A DNA stretch of 38,441 nucleotides from Pseudomonas psychrophila (GTDB lineage Bacteria > Pseudomonadota > Gammaproteobacteria > Pseudomonadales > Pseudomonadaceae), in NCBI RefSeq assembly GCF_001043005.1, contig NZ_JYKZ01000019.1:1-38441 (forward strand), given 5' to 3'. The notes beneath the pieces are model-generated. The model did not search any database and had not been told where the DNA came from. It worked only from the letters and a program-made list of their open reading frames with translations. The translations under genes and the position numbers were made by a program. Below are positions 14,440 through 22,384 of the stretch, piece by piece; positions within the stretch are counted from its first letter, which is position 1; each line of letters opens with the position of its first letter.

Positions 14440-16761
14440 ATGGACAGCATCAACAGCCGCATCGCCGAAGAACTTGGCGTGCGCCCGCAGCAGGTCGAAG
14501 CGGCCGTCGCTCTTCTGGATGAAGGCTCCACCGTACCCTTCATTTCTCGCTACCGTAAGGAAGTGACCGGCAGCCTGGATGACACCCAGTTACGTCATCT
14601 GGAAGAACGCCTGCGCTATCTGCGTGAACTCGACGAACGGCGCACAAGCATCCTCGCCAGCATCGAAGAACAAGGCAAGTTGACGCCAGAACTGGCCCGC
14701 GATATCAAACTCGCCGAGACCAAAACCCGCCTCGAAGACTTGTACCTGCCGTACAAGCAAAAACGCCGCACCAAGGGCCAGATCGCCCTGGAAGCCGGCC
14801 TTGGCGAACTGGCTGATGGCCTGTTCAACGACCCGACACTCAATCCTGAAACCGAAGCTGCCCGTTTTGTCGACGCAGACAAAGGTGTGGCGGACGTCAA
14901 GGCGGCCCTCGATGGCGCCAAGTACATTCTGATGGAGCGCTTCGCCGAAGACGCCAGCCTGCTGGATAAACTGCGCAGTTTCCTCAAGCACGAAGCCATT
15001 CTCAGCGCCCGTGTTATCGCTGGCAAAGAAGAGGAAGGCGCCAAGTTCCGCGACTACTTCGAACACGATGAGCCGCTCAAAAGTATGCCGTCGCACCGTG
15101 CCCTGGCGATTTTCCGTGGCCGCAATGAAGGTATTCTCAGCTCTTCGCTCAAGGTGGGTGAAGAACTGCCTGGCACCATGCACCCCGGCGAGATGATGAT
15201 TGCAGAGCGCTTCGGCCTGCAAAACCAGAACCGCCCGGCTGACAAGTGGCTAAGCGAAGTTGTGCGCTGGACCTGGAAGGTCAAGCTCTACACCCACCTC
15301 GAAACCGACTTGCTGGGTGAATTGCGCGACGGCGCCGAGACCGAAGCGATCAACGTATTCGCCCACAATCTGCACGATTTGCTGCTGGCCGCGCCGGCCG
15401 GCCCACGGGCCACACTGGGGCTGGACCCGGGCCTGCGTACCGGCTGCAAACTGGCCGTGGTTGATGCCACCGGCAAAATGCTGGAATACGCCACCGTTTA
15501 CCCGCACGTACCGCACAACAAGTGGGATCAGACCATCGCCGTCATGGCCGCCCTGTGCGCCAAGCACTCGGTCGAGCTGATTGCCATCGGTAACGGTACC
15601 GCCAGCCGCGAAAGCGACAAGCTGGTCGCTGACCTGATCAAGAAATACCCGGCGCTGAAAGTCACCAAGGTGATGGTGTCCGAGGCCGGTGCTTCGGTGT
15701 ATTCGGCCTCGGAACTGGCCGCCAAGGAATTTCCGGATCTGGATGTATCGATCCGTGGCGCAGTATCGATCGCCCGCCGCCTGCAAGACCCGTTGGCCGA
15801 GCTGGTGAAAATCGACCCTAAATCCATCGGTGTCGGCCAGTACCAGCACGATGTGTCCCAGCTCAAGCTGGCACGCGGCCTGGACGCAGTGGTGGAAGAC
15901 TGCGTAAACGCCGTGGGCGTGGACGTAAACACCGCGTCCGTGGCGCTGCTGGCCCGCATCTCGGGCCTCAATGCCACGCTGGCGCAAAACATCGTGAGCC
16001 ATCGCGATGAAAACGGCGCTTTCAAAACCCGTGCCGCACTGAAAAAAGTCAGCCGCCTGGGCGAAAAAACCTTTGAGCAGGCCGCCGGCTTTTTGCGCGT
16101 CATGAATGGCGACAACCCGCTGGACAGCTCGGCGGTTCACCCCGAAGCCTACCCGCTGGTCAAGCGCATTGCTTCGGACACCGAGCGCGACATTCGCTCG
16201 CTGATCGGCGACGCGAGCTTCTTGAAGCGCCTCGATCCGAAGAAGTTCACCGACGAAACCTTCGGTCTGCCGACTGTTACCGACATTCTGCAAGAGCTGG
16301 AAAAACCCGGCCGCGATCCGCGTCCCGAGTTCAAGACGGCTGAGTTCCAGGAAGGCGTGGAAGACCTCAAGGACCTGCAACTGGGGATGATCCTGGAAGG
16401 CGTGGTGACCAACGTGACCAACTTCGGTGCTTTCGTCGATATCGGCGTGCATCAGGACGGCCTGGTGCACATCTCGGCATTGTCCGAGAAGTTCATCAAG
16501 GACCCGCGCGAAGCCGTGAAAGCGGGTGACGTGGTCAAGGTCAAGGTCATGGAAATCGACATCCCGCGCAAACGCGTTGGCCTGTCGATGCGCATGAGCG
16601 ACACACCGGGTGAGAAGATCGACGGCGCCCGTGGCGCACGCCCGGGTTCCGCCCCACGCCAGCAAAGCACTGCGCCACGCAAAGAAACGGTTGCCGCAGC
16701 GCCGAGCAACAACGCGATGGCTTCGCTGTTTGCCAACGCCAAACAGCTGAAGAAACGCTAA
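14440..16761 (+). CDS. tex: Tex family RNA-binding transcription factor
   Basis: 773 residues from ATG 14440, which follows an AGGTGG site by 5 bases; an in-frame TTG 15 bases upstream is less likely. Domain order is as in Tex/YhgF: N-terminal helical Tex region (DSINSRIAEELGVRPQQVEA), the YqgF-like nuclease fold (LGLDPGLRTGCKLAVVDATG), a helix-hairpin-helix part (ASVALLARISGLNATLAQNI), and a C-terminal S1 domain near residues 645-720 (GVVTNVTNFGAFVDIGVHQD then GLVHISALS). Tex binds nucleic acid and influences transcription and stress survival; its exact role is unsettled. It is followed without a gap by a thioesterase gene (TAATG overlap). Confidence 0.96.
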   Translation: MDSINSRIAEELGVRPQQVEAAVALLDEGSTVPFISRYRKEVTGSLDDTQLRHLEERLRYLRELDERRTSILASIEEQGKLTPELARDIKLAETKTRLEDLYLPYKQKRRTKGQIALEAGLGELADGLFNDPTLNPETEAARFVDADKGVADVKAALDGAKYILMERFAEDASLLDKLRSFLKHEAILSARVIAGKEEEGAKFRDYFEHDEPLKSMPSHRALAIFRGRNEGILSSSLKVGEELPGTMHPGEMMIAERFGLQNQNRPADKWLSEVVRWTWKVKLYTHLETDLLGELRDGAETEAINVFAHNLHDLLLAAPAGPRATLGLDPGLRTGCKLAVVDATGKMLEYATVYPHVPHNKWDQTIAVMAALCAKHSVELIAIGNGTASRESDKLVADLIKKYPALKVTKVMVSEAGASVYSASELAAKEFPDLDVSIRGAVSIARRLQDPLAELVKIDPKSIGVGQYQHDVSQLKLARGLDAVVEDCVNAVGVDVNTASVALLARISGLNATLAQNIVSHRDENGAFKTRAALKKVSRLGEKTFEQAAGFLRVMNGDNPLDSSAVHPEAYPLVKRIASDTERDIRSLIGDASFLKRLDPKKFTDETFGLPTVTDILQELEKPGRDPRPEFKTAEFQEGVEDLKDLQLGMILEGVVTNVTNFGAFVDIGVHQDGLVHISALSEKFIKDPREAVKAGDVVKVKVMEIDIPRKRVGLSMRMSDTPGEKIDGARGARPGSAPRQQSTAPRKETVAAAPSNNAMASLFANAKQLKKR

Positions 16762-17144
16762 TGACGCTCCCGGACGGCCTGACCCAAAGCGCTTTCAGCA
16801 CGTTGATCGGTTGCCGCGTGCAGTCGCTGGAAGACGGTGTAGCGCACGTAGCGCTCAGCCTGGAGCCGCAACTGCGCAACCGGGGCGGCAAGATGCACGG
16901 TGGCGTGCTGTTCAGCCTTGTGGATATCAGCATGGGGCTGGCGTGTTCCAGCGCCCATGGGTTCGATCAACAGAGCGCAACCATCGAGTGCAAGATCAAC
17001 TACATCCGCGCGGTGTCTGACGGCGAGGTGCTGTGTATCGCCAAAGTCATCCATCCCGGGCGACGTACGCTGGTGGTCGAAGCGGATGTATTCCAGGGCG
17101 ACAAACTGGTCGCAAAAGCACAAGGCACGTTCGCTGTCCTGTAG
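16761..17144 (+). CDS. PaaI-family hotdog thioesterase
   Basis: 127 residues, a single hotdog domain. RNRGGKMHGGVLFSLVDISM followed by GLAC is the conserved helix of the PaaI/YigI thioesterases, with the Gly-Gly turn and the Asp expected for acyl-CoA hydrolysis. The substrate cannot be named from sequence. The ATG overlaps the last base of the tex stop (TAATG), so the gene is translated from the tex message. Full length for the family. Confidence 0.85.
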   Translation: MTLPDGLTQSAFSTLIGCRVQSLEDGVAHVALSLEPQLRNRGGKMHGGVLFSLVDISMGLACSSAHGFDQQSATIECKINYIRAVSDGEVLCIAKVIHPGRRTLVVEADVFQGDKLVAKAQGTFAVL

Positions 17145-17168
17145 CCGCCACAGGGTCATTTGAGTTAA

Positions 17169-17210
17169 TTTCGGTACTGCTGACGCGGTGCCGAAATGCG
17201 CTTGAAGCGC
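17169..17210 (+). other. Two small hairpins downstream of the thioesterase gene
   Basis: TTTCGGTAC with GTGCCGAAA (17169-17177, 17188-17196; one wobble) and then GCGCTTGAAGCGC (17198-17210). No U-run follows. They may mark the end of the tex transcript. The remaining bases up to gshA show nothing I can assign. Confidence 0.35.
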
Positions 17211-17344
17211 TCAGGGGCCGAAACAGGGACGGGGCCAAAGCAATATCAACAAAAGCCAGGCGACCACGCCGGTTTCAACTTCACCCTTGTAGACCGTCCT
17301 GACCACCCCCATATTGGGGCGACTGACGCGTGAAGGAATCCAAC

Positions 17345-18928
17345 TTGAGCCAACTTCTCAACCGCCGCCTGGCTCTGCTCAGCGAGCGCGCTAACCTCAC
17401 TCTGCTTGGGCAATGCCTGCATGGCATCGAGCGCGAATGCCTGCGCGTCACGCCTGATGCACGCCTGGCTCAGACCCCGCACCCAGAAGAATTGGGCTCG
17501 GCGCTGACCAACGATCAAATCACCACAGACTATTCAGAGTCGCTGCTGGAGTTCATCACCCCGGCCCTGCCCGATCCGGCAGAGACGCTGGCCAGCCTCG
17601 ACAAGATCCACCGCTTTGCCTACAGCAAGCTCGGTAACGAGTTCCTGTGGAGCCCTTCGATGCCGTGTCCGTTACCGGCCGAAGAAGACATCCCGATTGC
17701 CTACTACGGCACGTCCAATATCGGGCAGCTCAAGTACGTGTACCGCAAGGGCCTGGCCCTGCGATACGGCAAGACCATGCAGTGCATCGCCGGTATCCAT
17801 TACAACTTCTCCCTGCCCGAGGCCCTGTGGCCCGTGCTGATGCAGGCCGAAGGGTTCGTGGGGACCGAGCGCGACTATCAATCGAACGCCTACATCGCCC
17901 TGATTCGTAACTTCCGTCGTTACAGCTGGCTGCTGATGTACCTGTTCGGCGCCTCGCCAGCACTGGATGCGGGCTTTTTGCGCGGCCGTTCTCACCAGTT
18001 GGAACAACTGGACCCGGATACGCTCTACCTGCCGTACGCCACCAGCCTGCGCATGAGCGACCTGGGTTACCAGAGCAACGCCCAGGCCGGCCTGACACCG
18101 TGCTACAACAACCTGGACAGCTACACCGACAGCCTGCGCAAAGCAGTGGCCACGCCTTACGCACCCTATGTTGAAATCGGCACGCACAAGGATGGCGAAT
18201 GGGTGCAGTTGAACACCAACATCCTGCAAATCGAAAACGAGTACTACTCCAACATTCGCCCCAAGCGTGTGACGTACACGGGTGAGCGTCCGATTCAGGC
18301 CCTGGTGTCACGTGGTGTGCAGTACGTTGAAGTGCGTTTGCTGGATATCAACCCGTTCCTGCCAGTGGGCATCGACCTGCCGGAGGCCCGCTTCCTGGAT
18401 GCCTTCCTGCTGTATTGCGCGCTGCAAGAGAGCCCGCAATTCGATAGCCCGGAATGCGGCAGCTGCACGTCGAACTTCCTGAGCGTGGTCAAGGAAGGTC
18501 GTCGTCCGGGCCTGCAATTGCAGCGCGATGGTGAAGCAGTCGACATGAAGGAATGGGCGGCAGAACTGCTGGAAAAAATCGCTCCACTGGCCGCCCTGCT
18601 CGACCAGAGCCACGGTGGCGATCACCACAGCAAAGCAGTCGACGAGCAGTTGGCCAAAATCAAGGACGTGTCACTGACGCCGTCTGCCAGAGTGCTGGCC
18701 AGCATGACCGAGCACAATGAAAGCTTCGCCCAGTTCTCCATGCGCCAAAGCCTGGCTCACGCAGAGCTCTTCCGCAGTGAACCGTTGAGCGCAGAAGATC
18801 AGGCTGCATTCGAAGAAAAAGCCCGCAAGTCACTGCTCGAACAAGCCGAGACAGAGAAGATTGAAGAGGGCGATTTCGATTTATTCGTGGCCTCGTATCA
18901 GGCAAGTATTCTGGCGATCAGTAACTAA
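17345..18928 (+). CDS. gshA: Glutamate-cysteine ligase
   Basis: 527 residues from a TTG start at 17345, chosen because AAGGA lies 7 bases before it and the length equals that of the Pseudomonas enzyme; a GTG at 17330 would add five residues but has no ribosome site. This is the type 1 (gammaproteobacterial) ligase: CLHGIERECLRVTPDARLAQ, TTDYSESLLEFITP and MQCIAGIHYNFSLPE are the substrate and metal-binding blocks, followed by VEIGTHKDGEWVQLNTNILQ and VEVRLLDINPF. It joins glutamate and cysteine with ATP, the first and usually limiting step of glutathione synthesis in the cytoplasm. Confidence 0.95.
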   Translation: MSQLLNRRLALLSERANLTLLGQCLHGIERECLRVTPDARLAQTPHPEELGSALTNDQITTDYSESLLEFITPALPDPAETLASLDKIHRFAYSKLGNEFLWSPSMPCPLPAEEDIPIAYYGTSNIGQLKYVYRKGLALRYGKTMQCIAGIHYNFSLPEALWPVLMQAEGFVGTERDYQSNAYIALIRNFRRYSWLLMYLFGASPALDAGFLRGRSHQLEQLDPDTLYLPYATSLRMSDLGYQSNAQAGLTPCYNNLDSYTDSLRKAVATPYAPYVEIGTHKDGEWVQLNTNILQIENEYYSNIRPKRVTYTGERPIQALVSRGVQYVEVRLLDINPFLPVGIDLPEARFLDAFLLYCALQESPQFDSPECGSCTSNFLSVVKEGRRPGLQLQRDGEAVDMKEWAAELLEKIAPLAALLDQSHGGDHHSKAVDEQLAKIKDVSLTPSARVLASMTEHNESFAQFSMRQSLAHAELFRSEPLSAEDQAAFEEKARKSLLEQAETEKIEEGDFDLFVASYQASILAISN

Positions 18929-18933
18929 ATAAA

Positions 18934-18980
18934 CCCTCACCCTAGCCCTCTCCCGGAGGGCGAGGGGACTGATCGGTGGT
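18934..18980. repeat. Dispersed repeat after gshA (copy 1)
   Basis: A 47-base element from CCCTCACCCTAGCCCTCTCC to ACTGATCGGTGGT has a second copy of equal length after ntrC at 38247-38293. Each contains a small hairpin (here CCCTC/GAGGG). Both copies lie a few bases beyond a gene stop, which suggests a 3'-end repeat family in this genome. Confidence 0.75.
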
Positions 18981-19168
18981 GTTCGTGCGAGCGCGGGCGG
19001 TCAGTTCCTACGCCCACTGAGGCAATGGACGGCTTCCGCGTTTTGAAGCGAAGCGTACTGTGCACCGTCACTGAAAAAAACAGTGACCGGGCATGAGAAT
19101 CCGATGAACAATATCGAACTGAACGCCATCGCAAGATGGCATTCATTGTGTACAGTCCAACGTGTTAT

Positions 19169-19290
19169 GGCGGCTGTGCGCGGGAGGCCTTTGTGCCTGC
19201 CGGGGTTCCTATTGTCCCGATTCTCAGCCCGCGCACGGCTGCCACCATTTGCCTGAGAACAAAAAGTGGCAGCTCTTAGTTCCATAGGAG
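19169..19290 (+). promoter_or_regulatory. Strongly folded leader upstream of the DUF3077 gene
   Basis: A 16-bp stem (19169-19184 with 19228-19243, two G-U pairs) encloses two hairpins, AGGC/GCCT (19185-19198) and CGGG/CCCG (19201-19219), giving a multi-branched RNA shape. The 3' side of the stem overlaps GCTGCCAC (19238-19245), which can instead pair perfectly with GTGGCAGC (19266-19273), just before the AGGAG ribosome site (19286-19290). Two exclusive folds next to a ribosome site look like a cis-regulatory RNA. A 29-codon ORF (19167-19256) runs through the same bases. The flanking gap 18981-19166 also holds GTCACTG/CAGTGAC and GCCATC/GATGGC hairpins but no gene. Confidence 0.5.
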
Positions 19291-19298
19291 CGCACTCA

Positions 19299-19562
19299 AT
19301 GACTGATCGTCCCCCAATCAAAACCCTCGGCACCGTCACCTTCGGCCCCTGCGGCCAGGGCAACCACGAGCTGTTTCGCGTTAACCCCGACATACCGTTG
19401 CGCCAGGCGCTGGAGCAGGTGTCGGCCTTGCTGTATTGCGCAAAAAAACTGGCGCTGGATGCCGCGCTGGACAAGAACTGTCAGCACCATGCCTGGGCTT
19501 CGCATTACTTGTGCGACATGGGCAAGGCGGTGATTGATGATGTGTGTTTGCGGGAGTTATGA
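19299..19562 (+). CDS. DUF3077 family protein
   Basis: 87 residues from ATG 19299 with AGGAG 8 bases upstream. The pattern HELFRVNPDIPLRQALEQVS followed by ALLYCAKKLALDAAL and ASHYLCDMGKAVIDDV fits DUF3077, a small family common in Pseudomonas with no known function. It is predicted to be mostly helical and soluble; no signal peptide or membrane segment is visible. Four cysteines are present, but not in a recognised metal motif. The gene stands alone between gshA and a REPIN and is preceded by the folded leader described above. Confidence 0.75.
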   Translation: MTDRPPIKTLGTVTFGPCGQGNHELFRVNPDIPLRQALEQVSALLYCAKKLALDAALDKNCQHHAWASHYLCDMGKAVIDDVCLREL

Positions 19563-19580
19563 CGGGGTTTGTTGAGCCCC

Positions 19581-19630
19581 GTGGGAGCGAGCCTGCTCGC
19601 GAAAGTCATCGCGAGCAGGCTCGCTCCCAC
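19581..19630. repeat. REPIN between the DUF3077 gene and argA
   Basis: Perfect 22-bp inverted arms (GTGGGAGCGAGCCTGCTCGC plus two bases) around a 6-base loop. It lies between convergent stops 19562 and 19655. The arms are the same REP type as the array at 6392-6987, but the core is much shorter. Confidence 0.9.
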
Positions 19631-19654
19631 AGTTGAATGGTTCCTCGTCAGCGG

Positions 19655-20953
19655 TTACAGCGTCTTCTCGAAGATCTTGGAGTTACGCTGATAGTTGTAC
19701 AGCGACGCTCGCGCCGCAGGCAGACGCTCAACACCACTAGGTACAAACCCGCGCTCACGGAACCAGTGCGCAGTGCGCGTAGTTAAGACGAACAGCGTTT
19801 TCAACCCCTGAGCCCGAGCACGGTTTTCGATACGCTCCAGCAGCTCATCGCCACGGCGACCATGACGGTACTCCGGGTTCACCGCCAGGCACGCCAGCTC
19901 CCCCGCATCCGAATCGGCAATCTGATACAGCGCCGCACAGGCGATAATCATCCCTTCGCGCTCAACCACGCTGAACTGTTCAATCTCACGCTCCAGCACT
20001 TCTCGCGAGCGACGCACCAGAATGCCCTGCTCTTCCAACGGGCTGATCAGATCGAGCAAACCACCGACGTCTTCAATCGCCGCTTCGCGGATCAGTTCGA
20101 ATTGTTCCTGGGCGACCAACGTACCGCCACCGTGACGGGTGAACAGCTCCGTCAGCAAAGCGCCATCTTCGGCATAGCTGACGATATGGCTACGAGCCAC
20201 ACCACCGCTACAGGCCTCGGCAGCTGCTTCCAGCAGTTCGGCCTGGTAGTCGCTGCCCAAACGCTTCATGTGGGCAGGCACTTGCTGTGGGCGCAGCTCA
20301 CGCACCAACCGCCCTTCTGCGTCGAGCAAGCCGGACTCGGCGCCGAACAACAACAGCTTGTCCGCCGCCAGGTCGATCGCGGCACGGGTGGCGACGTCTT
20401 CACAGGCCAAGTTGAAAATCTCACCGGTCGGCGAGTAGCCCAAGGGCGACAGCAACACAATCGAGCGCTCATCGAGCAGACGGTTGATGCCCTTGCGGTC
20501 GACACGACGGACTTCGCCGGTATGGTGAAAGTCCACGCCATCGAGCACGCCAATCGGCCGTGCGGTAACCAGGTTGCCGCTCGCCACCCGCAGGCGCGAG
20601 CCCTGCATCGGCGAAGACGCCATGTCCATCGACAAGCGCGCTTCAATCGCAATGCGCAACTGCCCTACTGCGTCGATCACGCACTCCAGGGTTGAGGCGT
20701 CGGTGACGCGCATGCCGTTGTGGTAATACGGCACCAGACCGCGGGACTCAAGCCGGCTATCGATTTGCGGGCGCGAGCCGTGAACCAGTACCAGGCGCAC
20801 GCCCAAACTGTGCAACAACACCAGGTCGTGGACGATATTGCCAAAATTGGGATGTGCCACGCCGTCGCCGGGGAGCATGACGACAAAGGTGCAATCGCGG
20901 TGGGCATTGATGTAAGGAGACGCGTGACGCAACCAGTTAACGTAATCGTGCAT
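19655..20953 (-). CDS. argA: N-acetylglutamate synthase
   Basis: 432 residues from ATG 20951-20953 with AGG about 8 bases upstream; an in-frame TTG two codons earlier is possible. An N-terminal amino-acid-kinase domain (VVMLPGDGVAHPNFGNIVHD, RLVLVHGSRPQIDSRL, IVLLSPLGYSPTGEIFNLAC) is followed by a GNAT acetyltransferase domain from about residue 290 (GELACLAVNPEYRHGRRGDE, TRTAHWFRERGF). The enzyme acetylates glutamate with acetyl-CoA, the first step of arginine synthesis, and is normally inhibited by arginine. argE, a later step of the same pathway, lies just upstream on the same strand. Confidence 0.96.
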   Translation of the reverse strand: MHDYVNWLRHASPYINAHRDCTFVVMLPGDGVAHPNFGNIVHDLVLLHSLGVRLVLVHGSRPQIDSRLESRGLVPYYHNGMRVTDASTLECVIDAVGQLRIAIEARLSMDMASSPMQGSRLRVASGNLVTARPIGVLDGVDFHHTGEVRRVDRKGINRLLDERSIVLLSPLGYSPTGEIFNLACEDVATRAAIDLAADKLLLFGAESGLLDAEGRLVRELRPQQVPAHMKRLGSDYQAELLEAAAEACSGGVARSHIVSYAEDGALLTELFTRHGGGTLVAQEQFELIREAAIEDVGGLLDLISPLEEQGILVRRSREVLEREIEQFSVVEREGMIIACAALYQIADSDAGELACLAVNPEYRHGRRGDELLERIENRARAQGLKTLFVLTTRTAHWFRERGFVPSGVERLPAARASLYNYQRNSKIFEKTL

Positions 20954-21085
20954 AACCAAAGCCTGTAAAAAATAAATCGCCTAAAAAGGGCTAAAACAGC
21001 AAACGCACATCGGGCTGATGGTTATCGTCGAAACAGGGTCGGCAACACGCGCGCGCTCCTTGTGTGAAATGCAAAGGGATCGCCA

Positions 21086-22228
21086 CTACTTCAGGCAATA
21101 GTGTTCGACCAGTTGAGTCAGTAGACGCACCGTAGGCTGCAAACGTGACATTTCCAGGTATTCCCCCGGCTGATGCGCGCAGGCGATATCGCCCGGCCCC
21201 AGTACCAACGTTTCGCAGCCAAGCTGCTGAAGATAAGGCGCTTCGGTGCCAAACGCCACTGCTTGCGCGCGATGCCCGGTGAGTCGCTCGGCAACCCGCA
21301 CCAACTCAGCGTCGGCGTCCTGTTCGAATGGCGGCACTCCGCCAGCAATGGGGGCGAAATCAATCTTCACCTGATGGCGCTCGGCCAACGGTTGCAGCTT
21401 GCCGCGAATGATGGCCCGCAGTTCGTTGGGGTCCATGCCCGGCAACGGTCGCAGGTCAAACTCAAGCGAGCATTGCCCGCAAATCCGGTTCGGGTTATCG
21501 CCGCCATGAATACAGCCAAAGTTCAGGGTCGGTTGCGGCACGCTGAACTGCGGGTTGCGGTATTCATTGAGCCACTGCTGGCGCAGGCCTTTGAGTTCGC
21601 TGATCACATCGTGCATGGCATCAAGTGCGCTGTGACCCAGGCTTGGATCGGATGAGTGGCCGCTGCGTCCGAGAATCTCGATGCGCTCCATCATCACACC
21701 CTTGTGCATGCGGATCGGCTTGAGTCCGGTCGGCTCGCCGATCACGGCGGCGCGGCCCAGCGGCCTGCCGGCTTCGACCAGCGCCCTGGCGCCAGCCATC
21801 GACGTCTCTTCGTCGCACGTGGCCAGAATCAGCAGCGGCTGCTTGAACGGTTGATCGAGCAACGGGCGTACCGCTTCGATCACCAGTGCGAAAAAACCCT
21901 TCATGTCGCAACTGCCAAGGCCGACCCAGCGGTTATCCACTTCTGTGAGTTTGAGTGGATCGGTTTGCCACAGCGCTTCATCGTAGGGCACGGTGTCGCT
22001 GTGCCCGGCCAGTACCAGCCCGCCGGGACCGCTGCCGAAGGTGGCGAGCAAGTTGAACTTACCAGGGCTGACCTGCTGGATATCGCAGTTAAACCCCAAC
22101 CCACTCAGCCAGGTGGCCAGCAAGTCGATCACCCCACGATTGGACTGATCCAGATAAGGCTGGGTGCAACTGACCGACGGTGTGGCGATCAAGGCAGCGA
22201 ACTGCTCTTTCATGGAAGGTAAAGGCAT
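21086..22228 (-). CDS. argE: Acetylornithine deacetylase
   Basis: 380 residues from ATG 22226-22228, which has AGGA 9 bases upstream. Peptidase M20 motifs are present: LVLAGHSDTVPYD (first metal His and Asp), GLGSCDMKGFFAL (bridging Asp), ATCDEETSMAGARAL (catalytic Glu pair), VIGEPTGLKP and GHSSDPSLGHSALD. It removes the acetyl group from N2-acetylornithine to give ornithine. The frame stays open far upstream of this start, to 23785, but that part is antisense to the CYTH gene and is not protein. argA follows 132 bases downstream, so a shared transcript is possible. Confidence 0.95.
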   Translation of the reverse strand: MPLPSMKEQFAALIATPSVSCTQPYLDQSNRGVIDLLATWLSGLGFNCDIQQVSPGKFNLLATFGSGPGGLVLAGHSDTVPYDEALWQTDPLKLTEVDNRWVGLGSCDMKGFFALVIEAVRPLLDQPFKQPLLILATCDEETSMAGARALVEAGRPLGRAAVIGEPTGLKPIRMHKGVMMERIEILGRSGHSSDPSLGHSALDAMHDVISELKGLRQQWLNEYRNPQFSVPQPTLNFGCIHGGDNPNRICGQCSLEFDLRPLPGMDPNELRAIIRGKLQPLAERHQVKIDFAPIAGGVPPFEQDADAELVRVAERLTGHRAQAVAFGTEAPYLQQLGCETLVLGPGDIACAHQPGEYLEMSRLQPTVRLLTQLVEHYCLK

Positions 22229-22384
22229 GCGCTGACTTCCTGTTGGCGGGGCAAGGCCCATCATAGAGCTATCTGCGAGGCAGAATAAACCCGTTCGGCG
22301 CGCCGGGGCGGCTTGTCCTGTACACTGCACGGCCTTGGCAGCCACACTTTTCCCGGCTGCGCACCGATCCTGGATTTTCCGGCC

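Noticed and set aside
19167..19256. The 29-codon ORF inside the DUF3077 leader as a stand-alone gene.
   Set aside because: It has no ribosome site and its start lies in the long stem. It is kept only as an alternative explanation of the leader.
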